This document shows positions 1-7,226 of a stretch of 10,890 nucleotides of DNA, in pieces. The translations under genes and the position numbers were made by a program. Positions within the stretch are counted from its first letter, which is position 1; each line of letters opens with the position of its first letter. The notes under the pieces are model-generated. The model was not told the DNA's origin and did no database searches. It was given only the letters and a program-made list of their open reading frames with translations. The DNA is from Pleurotus djamor (lineage: Eukaryota; Basidiomycota; Agaricomycetes; Agaricales; Pleurotaceae), in assembly GCA_029747585.1 (NCBI GenBank), contig JAPEVF010001338.1, positions 1 through 10,890 of the forward strand, read 5' to 3'.

Positions 1-1489
1 TTCCTCGGGGCCACAAACCACCTCCCCGCGCCGCCGCCTTGAGAAACCACGGTGATACGGTGTACCTAGCGCCGTAAACAAGGTACCCAAGTGTCCCTGA
101 GTCATATGTGAGTGCTTCCTGCAAGATTCAATGAATACTCACGCACCTGTCATCGCATTTTCAGTATCTCTCCCTCCAGGACAGAATGCTTGGTTTCTCC
201 AGTAATTCTTGATGAGACGGCTCGTTTCGCACCGTCCCTGCATGGTACGTCGGTCGAACACGTTTTGGTATCGTTCCTGAATAGCTGACATCGAAAATAG
301 AGATATGGCAGGGCACTTACCTCCTCCCTCATCCAAAAAACTCGGATAAACAAAGAACGCCGGACCTCTGGCCAAACGTGACTATACGCCCAAGCTCGCA
401 TGGTATTGGCGCACGCAGGGCCAAGTTTACAAGATGGCACATCGAGATTTGACAAATTCGTCCAAGAGAACGTCTCCTTGGACCGAAATTTTGAAAGCGC
501 CGGAAACGCTCCGAAGACGGCGGGGCAACGACGGGGAACCTTTGGTGATGATATGTAAGTCGTTTCGCATCTTTGTAACGGACGAATTACTCACTTGTAT
601 CAACATTTCATGTTTAGCTTTCTAAATCCACGAAAATCTGAATCACCGAAAAGGAACGAAACGCTGGCCTAATGGGAGTGTACCACATTGTTTCTGAACC
701 ACACTCGCTTGTCCAGCCGAGTTTACGAAACGTTTGGCCGGGGGTATGATATTTTCCCAATAGGTCATCCCATCTGCGCAAAATCTTGAATTTTTCGATT
801 TTGGCGGTCCAAAGCTTGGTGGAGCGGTTGGATTCTTGTTGTACCTTAAAGGTGAGTCGTCTATGAGTCATTCAGCATCGATTACACAGCACTGACATCG
901 GTGTGGAGGACAGTACCTTTGGTTCTCTCCGCCACCAGCCACAAATCTTCGAATTACGGACCAACGCCGAAACGCTGGCCAACCGCAACGATATATCCAT
1001 GGTCCTATAGCATGCGCGTCACTGTGGACGAGTTTACGCAGGGGTGAGGTGAGTTTTCAAAATTTCGACCAAGGAGGACGATCCAAGGTCGAAATTTTGA
1101 AACATGCTGGGAACGCCGGATGAACGCCGGGGGAAGGGTCGTAGAACCTATACGAAAGGTATGTGAGTTGATTCGGTGCTGTTATCGTCCGTCTTGCTGA
1201 TGATTTTTCGATTTTTCGATTTGTCCCCCTCCCGAGCAGAAATGTTGATTAACGCGTTCGACTCTTCTCCGGTCGAGTCAATCGTTGCGGATCCTTGAAG
1301 GTATGTGGTACGTCCATCTTTGCCTGCGCTTACGAGAGTCTGAACAAAGTATTCAGTAGTTCAGCCGGCACCCACCCTCGGAGCCGGCACCTTTGAAACT
1401 CAACGAAATCACCCAACGCGCGCAAGGTATCGAAGGGAAAGGGTATATTGGGTGTATGGAAAACATATGTGAGTCATTATGAATGATAT
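1..1489. repeat. Long direct repeat, copy 1
   Basis: This stretch recurs at 9402-10890. The first 292 bases of the two copies are identical. The remaining roughly 1.2 kb carries about 46 substitutions, one single-base deletion (in a TATATTGGG context near 1449) and one N in copy 2. Differences are roughly two transitions to one transversion. All splice-site dinucleotides called in copy 1 survive in copy 2. Both copies touch a window edge, so the true length of the repeat is unknown. Confidence 0.98.
1055..1102. repeat. Perfect 16-bp inverted repeat with a 16-nt spacer
   Basis: The left arm TTTCAAAATTTCGACC (1055-1070) is the exact reverse complement of the right arm (1087-1102). It lies in the exon between the introns at 852-913 and 1159-1239. 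In copy 2 (about 10456-10503) each arm carries one non-compensating substitution, so the pairing is weakened there. Confidence 0.85.
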
Positions 1490-1993
1490 ACGGACCTACC
1501 TTTGTCCGTTTTTCCAACTTTGTGCTGACTCTTCCCTCGCAGCACAGCTTGTCCCATACCTCCTCCCCCTCGAAACGCCGCCGTCCAGCAACCATATATC
1601 CTTGCTCGTACGCGTGTAGCGCATCTTTGACCGAGTTTGCGAAAGGGTCGACGCGATATTGGGCTTGTCGTCGATAGGCGGCGTCTCGGACCCAAGGTCG
1701 AAATTTTCGTTTTATGCATCAATAACGGCGCCGGGGAAGCTAGTAAACTCTTGGACATGGTGAGTGAGTCGTTTCTGATTGATACCGGGTCTGTTTATTC
1801 ACTTGGAAATGCCCTTTCTGCTCATCCTCCCTCCCAGCAGTCTACCCGCCATATCTCCTCCGCATCGAAATGCGACTGTCTAGGGATGACACCATCGTGT
1901 TCTTACATGTCCAGGGTACGTCTAGCCGAGTTTGCGAAGGGCTTGAGCAAGAATTGCGGCTGTCGTCGAAGAGTCGCCTCCGAAGGTTCAAGA

Positions 1994-3314
1994 TCACTTC
2001 TTCGCACGGGAGCGGCGTTTGATGGGTTTTGGTGGCTCGAGCATCATTTGTGAGTCGATTATACGCATATTGAAGGGAGTTTTGTTGCTGAAAAGTGTGT
2101 CGTAGGGATGTGGTGACGGGCTGAGTAGGGGAGAGCCGAGTTTGGGTGGCTTCGGGTTCGTGGTCGTCGTGGGAGAGGGAATCTGGTAGATAGAGGCTCG
2201 GGGACATGTCCTGTACGTAGTGTTCATGATAGCAAAGCATTGAAGCATGTACCTTACTCACCGAAAATGAATATAGTCCTTTTCCATCTTTTTTTTCGCG
2301 ATCTCCCGCAAATCCAAGCCATTTACAGCATATCCACCACTTTGAGAGCTTGAGGCTTGAGTACGAGGGAAGGACACTGCCACATTGAGTTCCTTGGAAG
2401 GGCAGAGAAGAGAGATTGCGAGGGAGGTCTTGATGGGCGCGGAGGGAAGAGGCTGGAGATGAGAGTGAATGGGAGAGTGCGAGGACATGTGTGGAAGGGT
2501 CAGAAGGGGACGGATGCGGGGTGTGAAGGGACGAAATGCGGGGTGATGGTGGTCGAAGGGGCGAGTTTCGGGGTCGCATGGGGGATTGGTCGAGTCGCAT
2601 ACATGGCCAAGACGGTCATTTTCAAGGTTGGAGGTGGGAGGGAAGAGTGTTGGGAGTTGCCTAATCGGGAATTTTGAGGGGATTTGTGGCAGACAAAGGC
2701 GCAATTCACGAGTGGGATGGCTGGAGATGGGAAGAGCATAATCACAATGAGAACAAGGGCAATGAAGCGTGAGCGGGTTGGCGGGATTGATTTGACGCGT
2801 GATTGAGTTTTCCTGCATGTTTGCGCGAGGCGTGGGTGGTGGGACAAGAAGGCTGTTCTGATTTACTCACCGGTTTATCAGGAAACGATGAACGGGTAAT
2901 TTTGGCGTAAAATCCACCAACGATCGACTCCGAGGGCAAGAACCCCCATTCCCCCTGGTCATGAAGGAAGTGCAAGTCCGAAACGGCTATGATGCCCTGA
3001 GTCAACCCAAGAAGGACGAAATCAATCAATGGCTCACCTTTGAATACATTGTATCTCGTATCCAAGTTGAGGCTCTTGTGCTTCATGTGCCACCAAAACT
3101 CCAGCGAATCCATTCTGTCGTCTTTCCCAGAGGTGTGCCTCCCAATGAGATGACAGTACTGAACAGCCTGGTGATGGGGTTTGTTCGTGATGAGACATCG
3201 CCCGCCATTGGGATCAGCAGCGTCAATACGACTTTTCGATTTGTCGTCTAGCATAGCGGTAAAACTTGACCTAGCGCCAGGAATCGTGAGCACGGTAGAG
3301 CTATTCGGGGTCAT
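1994..3314 (-). CDS. HNH-nuclease-domain-like fungal protein, 386 aa, four exons
   Basis: The exons are 3314-3038, 2986-2871, 2812-2262 and 2210-1994. The introns (51, 58 and 51 nt) all have GTGAG donors. The spliced frame is continuous for 386 codons. Residues 28-110 carry an H-N-H nuclease-like arrangement: Cys40 in GGRCLITNK, His55 in QYCHLIGRH, Asn89 in LNLDTRYNVF and His98 in SDLHFLHDQGEW. This resembles the HNH_2-type domain found in many agaricomycete proteins of unknown role; nuclease activity is inferred, not shown. Residues 132-386 are rich in Pro, Ser and His with no domain I recognise. The C-terminus (KRRSRAKK) is basic and could be a nuclear localisation signal. The start at 3314 is the first Met of the open frame and faces the CAND1 start across 151 bp. 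The last exon overlaps, antisense, the final array exon and its donor at 2050. Exon 3 is the least certain, because the minus strand is open in other frames there too. Confidence 0.75.
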
Positions 3315-3465
3315 CTTTTCAGGAAGGAGAGATCCTTGGATGCCCCTGTGTATTTGTTTGTCTTTATTAATATTAGAAAAGTCAGGTGCTTCGGTCAGTG
3401 GCGCGTCTGGACGCGCCTCTAATCATTTCCATCATCTCTTCCACCGCGCGTGACGACAAGCCACG
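3315..3465. promoter_or_regulatory. Divergent promoter region between the HNH gene and the CAND1 fragment
   Basis: This is the whole 151-bp gap between two start codons on opposite strands. It contains an AT-rich tract (about 3361-3380, TTTATTAATATTAG) and a GC palindrome at 3400-3417. A further CGCGT lies at 3447-3451, 15 bp before the plus-strand ATG. Its promoter role is inferred from its position. Confidence 0.6.
3400..3417. promoter_or_regulatory. Perfect palindrome with paired CGCGT/ACGCG cores
   Basis: GGCGCGTC (3400-3407), a TG spacer, then GACGCGCC (3410-3417) form an exact 8-bp inverted repeat. ACGCG is the core of the MluI cell-cycle box bound by fungal MBF (Mbp1-type) factors. 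The inverted pair plus a third core at 3447 suggests a dimeric factor site; occupancy is an inference. Confidence 0.4.
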
Positions 3466-4468
3466 ATGACGAAGGGGTTTCTGATGAATAGCTTGGTGGA
3501 GAAGGTAGGCGCATCAGCGTCGCTCATCGACCCTCTAATATCTGGGCTTTCAGATGCAGTCGGGCGATCAGGATTTTCGGTCAGTTGAGCAGAGCCATCG
3601 GTGTGATTCTGAGCTGATTTTGACCAGGTTCATGGGTCTGAACGACTTGATGACGGAGATTAAGCAGGACCCAACTTGCTATCTAGGAGACGAGGCCATC
3701 GAGAACAAAGTACTCAAGCAGGTATTGGCTTTGGTCGAGGACAAGATTTCGGAGGTCAAGAATCAGGCAGTCAAATGGTAGGGACACGAACTGCCGTTAG
3801 CAACCCGCGCTGCTGACATATGGCTTTCGATGCAGCTTGGGGCAGTTGATCAAGATCATCCGCCAGCCACAGATGGAGATGGTCGTGGACAAGCTTATCG
3901 AGTTTTCTGGGGGGAGCGATGAGGAGTTGAGAGACATTTCTGCTCTAGGTGCGCAACCATGCTTGTGCTGTGCTCGAGCCATCCCCAATACGTCCTCCTC
4001 CAGCTCTGAAGACGATCACGGCCGAGCTCCCTCCAGAAGGAAAAATTGCGGCCTCGGCGTGTGCCAAGCTGACCCCAAAGCTGTTGCAGCAGCTCCAGAA
4101 TGTACGTTGGCATTATGTGCTTCATGTGGCCTTGCATTTACGTTCCTGGGTGACTCAAGTCTAGCACACCTCCTGAAGCGCTGGTCGAGTCATTGGCCAT
4201 CTTATCTATCCTGATTAGCCGGTTCCCAGTCAATCTATCCAGCACCGACTTCAAACCCTCTCCACTAAGTGTGCTTGCACCCCTGCTTTCACATACGCGT
4301 CCAGTGGTTCGAAAACGCGCGATCGTCACGCTATCTCAGTTTATCCCCATATCGCAAGCCGTACTATTCCAAGATCTACTCAAGACGCACATATTCCCGT
4401 GCGAACATCGAACGGCAGAGAACTACTGTCCAACTCAGTCGTACTTGCGTGATTGGTGCCAGGGGTGA
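3466..4468 (+). pseudogene. CAND1: CAND1/TIP120 N-terminal fragment, truncated
   Basis: Cullin-associated NEDD8-dissociated protein 1 binds unneddylated cullin-RBX1 and exchanges SCF substrate receptors. The exons are 3466-3504, 3554-3579, 3628-3777, 3836-3948, 4004-4101 and 4160-4468, with introns of 48-58 nt; the spliced frame encodes 244 residues. The CAND1 hallmarks are LVEKMQSGDQDFRFMGLNDL near the N-terminus, then LVEDKISEVKNQAVKCLG, DEELRDISAL, LKTITAELPP and RPVVRKRAIVTLSQFIP, all collinear with the first HEAT repeats of the animal protein. The family is about 1,200 residues long, so only roughly one sixth is present. Homology in the main frame stops near 4400. A plausible continuation (IERQRTTVQL) lies in another frame, suggesting a frameshift, and nothing CAND1-like follows 4490. 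The fifth intron is best closed at the AAG at 4157-4159, which keeps the frame. The splice sites are intact, so it may still be transcribed. Confidence 0.88.
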
Positions 4469-4750
4469 GTTCTCACGGTCTACTTCCTGAAACGAAGCGG
4501 CGAGGGATTACCTTGGGACTTTGTGAAACTGAAATTCGTAGGTTTCTGATAGGTGCGTAGCGCTCATCCCCTTTTCATTAGAGGAGAGACCAGCAGCATG
4601 CCGGCCTCTCCGTGGACTATCTAATACATGCAGGTAGGCTACTGACTACGAGGGGGAGGTACATGACTGGGAGAGGGAGGTACACGGCGGTGATACAGAC
4701 AGCATAACGACAGTAGGAGAGAGAATGGATGCAGAATACCCACCAGACAA
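4469..4750. other. Intergenic, no gene recognised
   Basis: A GTGAGT donor-like site follows the CAND1 frame at about 4465, but there is no convincing downstream exon. A GGGAGGTACA element occurs twice (near 4653 and 4674). I see nothing else. Confidence 0.5.
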
Positions 4751-4756
4751 CCCTCC

Positions 4757-4929
4757 TTATATACATCCAGCCACGTCAGTCCCAAGACTTGTGCGCACTG
4801 ACCACCAGTAAATTTTCCTCCCCTTTGCCCTTGCCTTCCTCGCTTCCGTCGCTTATTCTGTTTGTCCGTCCGATCATGCCACAACGAGGCAGTCTAGCAC
4901 GTCCAGGCTATGGGTCCTCAAGTCCATAA
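4757..4929 (+). promoter_or_regulatory. Promoter-like segment: TATA box, CT-rich leader, short ORF
   Basis: TTATATAC at 4757-4764 is followed about 55 bp later by a pyrimidine-rich tract (about 4817-4872) and then an ATG at 4876. This frame has only 17 codons (MPQRGSLARPGYGSSSP) before TAA at 4927. The order TATA, CT tract, ATG is typical of fungal promoters and matches the one at 7120, so this may be the captured 5' end of a gene whose body is missing. It could equally be chance. Confidence 0.3.
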
Positions 4930-5223
4930 TAATAGAACCATTTCTTTTTTATTCCCGAGTCTATTTACATACACAGTACTACCGAAATCTAGACCGAAAG
5001 CCAAGGAAAACCAAAGACCCTACAGAAACACCAAGTCTACGGCTGGAAAAAGCTTGAAGACACGGAAACGTCAAGTTCGGCACATCAGCCGTTTCGAGAG
5101 TCATCTTGAGCGGGATTCCATAGACACAATGTCAGGAACGAGCGCGAATGAAAATACACACCTTAACCATGACGAAATGGCGTCGCTTTCAATGCGCACC
5201 GAGTCAATTTGAGCGCGGAGGGT
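4930..5223. other. Intergenic, no gene recognised
   Basis: A plus-strand frame is open from about 4910 to 5212 and a minus-strand frame from 5358 to 5101. Neither shows a domain, and neither has introns or context that supports it. The minus frame contains one of the GATAAAATGG-type repeats. Confidence 0.4.
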
Positions 5224-6118
5224 GATAAAATGGCCTCGATTCATATAGATATTGCCCAGGAAAAAGAGAGCTACGTGTGTCGAGGCAAAGTAGGGTTGGC
5301 AAGGTGTCGTTTCGTATAGATCCCTCCCGAACGGCGACTCGACACGCTCCAAACCCATCTCAAAACTCCACTCCCTTCAATTCCGTACGGCGTGAATGAA
5401 ATCTTGCGAGGCGGCGAGGTTGGAGTGGGAAAGGAATGTGGGGGTCATCTCTGAAGGGCCGTGATGTCGTGAGCAGTGAGGAACCCGTCGCCTTCAGCAG
5501 CGAGACGTCTCCCTAGTCGAAATCCTGGGCATAAAGTTAGAAAAGAAGCACATACCAATACCCAGATAAAATGGAGTCGATCCATATATACATCGTCGTT
5601 CCCACCACCGAGACGCCGCAAACAACTCCTCCGAGAAACTCCAGGTCTTCAGGGTGCAAAGAAATGGCATCGATACGTATAGTCGTCGTGAGCCGAAACG
5701 TTCCGAGGGTGTCGAATCGAAGGGAGAGATGTGAGAGCGTTGAAATAGGGTGCGGGGGTCCATGGGGGCGATAAAATGGAGAATTTCTGTATATACATTG
5801 CTGTTCAGCGTGCACAAGGAAAAGCAAAGGGAGGACTTACGAGGAACCACTGAGAACGTCACTTTTGGGGGCTCGAAGAGAAGGACAGACCGATAAAATG
5901 GAGAAATTCTGTATATATATTGCTCATGAGCGAGAAAAAGAAAAAAAGAGAAACATAGCGGCTTACCATGGAGCTATGACATGGCGGGTGCCGTCGACAA
6001 CGAATTTCTGATTGTGAGGGATCGTTGCGAGCTGAATTGGTAGGTGCTGTTGCGTGTGGATCTGGATTCTCTGTCTCGAAATGCTTCATTTCGGGATGCG
6101 GGGGTACCGATAAAATGG
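5224..6118 (-). repeat. Dispersed junction repeat (CCATTTTATC family), five copies
   Basis: On the plus strand GATAAAATGG occurs at 5224, 5565, 5770, 5892 and 6109, with a degenerate copy near 5660. On the minus strand each is preceded by an ATATAY element. In the copies at 5770, 5892 and 6109 this reads as an intron end (TATATACAG or TATACAG) followed by an exon start like AATTTCTCCATTTTATCG. Each of those introns also has a TTTTCTTTTC-type tract. The unit duplicated is therefore intron 3' end plus exon 5' end. Confidence 0.8.
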
Positions 6119-6571
6119 AGCAGATCTGTATAGTCATTGTTGATCAGCGTGAGGAGAAAAGAAAGAAAAAAGGTGCTTACCAGTTACGAAAGGTGTAATT
6201 CCCTCGAGACGAACACCTGAGACTTGAACAGGCGCGATACGAAAATGTCGAGTCCGGCGCGGAGCCCATGTTCTTCGTCCTGCTTCAAGGACAGAAAAGA
6301 CGTCGAGGAGGAGAGCAGAGGAGATGGGGAGGTAAGATGGACGACGAAAACGTCGAGTCCATCGGCTCCGTGAAATGAGGAAAAAATTGTTGCGGAGGAA
6401 TGGGAAAGTGGGTTTAAATTCAGAGTAAATCCAGGTACACCCCAGAATATATCTGGTGTGCATTATCGTAGCATTGCGTGCAGGGATGACGGCGTTGGCG
6501 AAACGATGGTGGTGGTGGAGAGGAAAGGGAGGTGATTCAAAGTCCGATGAGGAAGCGCCGCCCAAGTCCAT
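5537..6571 (-). CDS. Unrecognised four-exon gene with reiterated exon starts, 286 aa
   Basis: The best model has exons 6571-6188, 6125-5967, 5908-5841 and 5786-5537, continuous for 286 codons. I recognise no family. Residues 19-22 are HHHH. Exon 1 holds an in-frame 35-codon repeat (WTRRFR at 71-76 and RTRHFR at 106-111), mirrored in DNA at 6339-6360 and 6234-6255. Exons 2 and 3 both begin with a SILSV block (129-135 and 182-188), and IDSILSG recurs at 273-279, so the duplicated junction keeps its frame in three places. Residues about 254-273 form a hydrophobic stretch that could be a C-terminal membrane anchor. Exon 1 has two donors 7 nt apart. The model needs the weaker GTAACT at 6187; using GTAAGC at 6180 shifts the frame and stops about 37 codons into exon 2. 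A CCAAT/TATA-like promoter lies about 100 bp upstream. It could be a fast-evolving orphan gene or a spliced non-coding RNA. Confidence 0.42.
6234..6360 (-). repeat. In-frame direct duplication inside exon 1 of the orphan gene
   Basis: On the minus strand GGACTCGACGTTTTCGTCGT (ending at 6360) is matched by GGACTCGACATTTTCGTATC (ending at 6255). The spacing is 105 nt, exactly 35 codons, so the reading frame is preserved. Confidence 0.65.
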
Positions 6572-6672
6572 CAGGGGCCCGCTTGTCAGGGTTCACCAGA
6601 ATTTCGACTGCACTTCCCCATCGCTATTTCCACCACTTGTAAGGCATGGATATACTTCTGTAGCTAATACTG

Positions 6673-6694
6673 TATATTTAAAGCATAATATTGG
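6673..6694 (-). promoter_or_regulatory. Candidate minus-strand core promoter
   Basis: On the minus strand CCAAT (6694-6690) is followed by TTTAAATATA (6682-6673), about 100 bp upstream of the ATG at 6571. The spacing suits a short 5' leader. Support is by motif only. Confidence 0.35.
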
Positions 6695-7119
6695 AGTACC
6701 AGCCGGAAAAATTCGAACGCAAAACGAAACTTTGTTCAAGGGGAACGTCTCCGTTCTCGCTCCTATCGCTCCTCCTCCTCATCGTTCCTCCTCAAAAACA
6801 CCCTCCACATCGTCCATCTCATTCATCGGCTACACAAATAGGCGCCCGTACTGTACCTCAGACGTGGACCAGTCGATGAGTGCCAGCAGAAACGGACAGG
6901 GATAACGGGGAACTCATTAAGCTGACCCTCTCCTCCTCGTACTATTCATCTCGTTCTTTCGTTTCAAGCGGGCTCTTGGCTGCCTAGACTGTGGGCCCTC
7001 GGCGCTAGAACCCTTCGCTTAGCTCTTAGCCGATATTGCATTACTCTACGAAATTTTCTGCGGTCTCTGGAATGCCGTTTACTCGGAAACGCACGATAAC
7101 ACATTCAACCCCGTCTCCC
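6695..7119. other. Divergent intergenic region
   Basis: This lies between the minus-strand gene (start 6571) and the plus-strand TATA box at 7120. It contains CT-rich plus-strand tracts (about 6757-6800 and 6926-6960). A plus frame open from 6456 to 6905 crosses the antisense of the neighbouring gene. It has a WWWW run and no domain, so I do not call it. Confidence 0.5.
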
Positions 7120-7226
7120 TATAAATACTGGGCCAGTCGTACTCCAAAGTCCCCATCTCCTCTCACCATCTCCTCTACTCCTCCACTCCTCTTCTTTCCT
7201 CTCCTGTCTCTCGCTCTCGACCTCAC
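7120..7226 (+). promoter_or_regulatory. TATA box and CT-rich leader of the long spliced unit
   Basis: TATAAATA at 7120-7127 is followed by a nearly pure pyrimidine tract (about 7150-7226, full of CTCCT and TCTC) and an ATG at 7227. This is a strong fungal promoter layout. Transcription is predicted to start about 7150-7160 and to run right through the intron-rich region into array copy 2. Confidence 0.65.

Larger units (their letters stand above)
1..2050 (+). repeat. Degenerate tandem array with a period of about 300 bp
   Basis: A motif like GAGTTTACGNAAGG recurs at about 422, 719, 1030, 1329, 1633 and 1928, giving spacings of 297, 311, 299, 304 and 295. Around it, units share CGAAACGCTGGCC-like sequence upstream and CAAGGTCGAAATTTTG-like sequence downstream. 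Strong donors recur on the same period at 555, 852, 1159, 1469, 1760 and 2050. Units are far more diverged from each other than the two 9.4-kb copies are, so the array is older than the large duplication. The 5' unit is about 150 bp longer and holds an extra intron. Confidence 0.8.
1..2095 (+). other. Multi-intron transcribed-looking region, copy 1 (3' part of a long unit)
   Basis: Predicted plus-strand introns are 108-164, 245-300, 555-617, 852-913, 1159-1239, 1301-1356, 1469-1542, 1760-1837 and possibly 2050-2095. Each has a GTGAGT, GTAAGT, GTACGT or GTATGT donor and a CAG or TAG acceptor, and most have a CTGAC, CTCAC or CTGAT branch-like element 10-30 nt upstream. The exons between them (61-254 nt) do not form one continuous frame. 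Individual exons are open for 40-67 codons, for example about 914-1126, before stops appear. I do not recognise the product. It may be a decayed multi-exon gene or a spliced non-coding RNA. No promoter for it is visible here, but the matching copy at 9402 lies downstream of the promoter at 7120. Confidence 0.5.

Noticed and set aside
1201..1230. CGATTTTT direct repeats as a possible microsatellite
   Set aside because: Only two to three short units inside a predicted intron; too little to call a distinct element.
1842..2600. Minus-strand open frame of 252 codons
   Set aside because: It reads through predicted introns of the HNH gene in a different frame and runs into the array; no domain is recognisable. 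The spliced model fits the H-N-H domain and splice sites better.
2357..2677. Plus-strand open frame of 106 codons
   Set aside because: It is antisense to the large third exon of the HNH gene, Gly/Glu/Arg-rich from the reverse of a Pro/Ser-rich sequence, with no introns or domain.
4910..5212. Plus-strand open frame of 100 codons
   Set aside because: No domain, no supported start context, and a composition like random basic and polar sequence.
5101..5358. Minus-strand open frame of 85 codons
   Set aside because: It contains a CCATTTTATC repeat copy but no splice signals connecting it to the upstream gene, and a stop precedes its Met. It is probably a fragment of the repeat family.
6456..6905. 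Plus-strand open frame of 149 codons
   Set aside because: It crosses the antisense of the minus-strand exon 1 and the intergenic promoter region. It has a WWWW run and no family resemblance.
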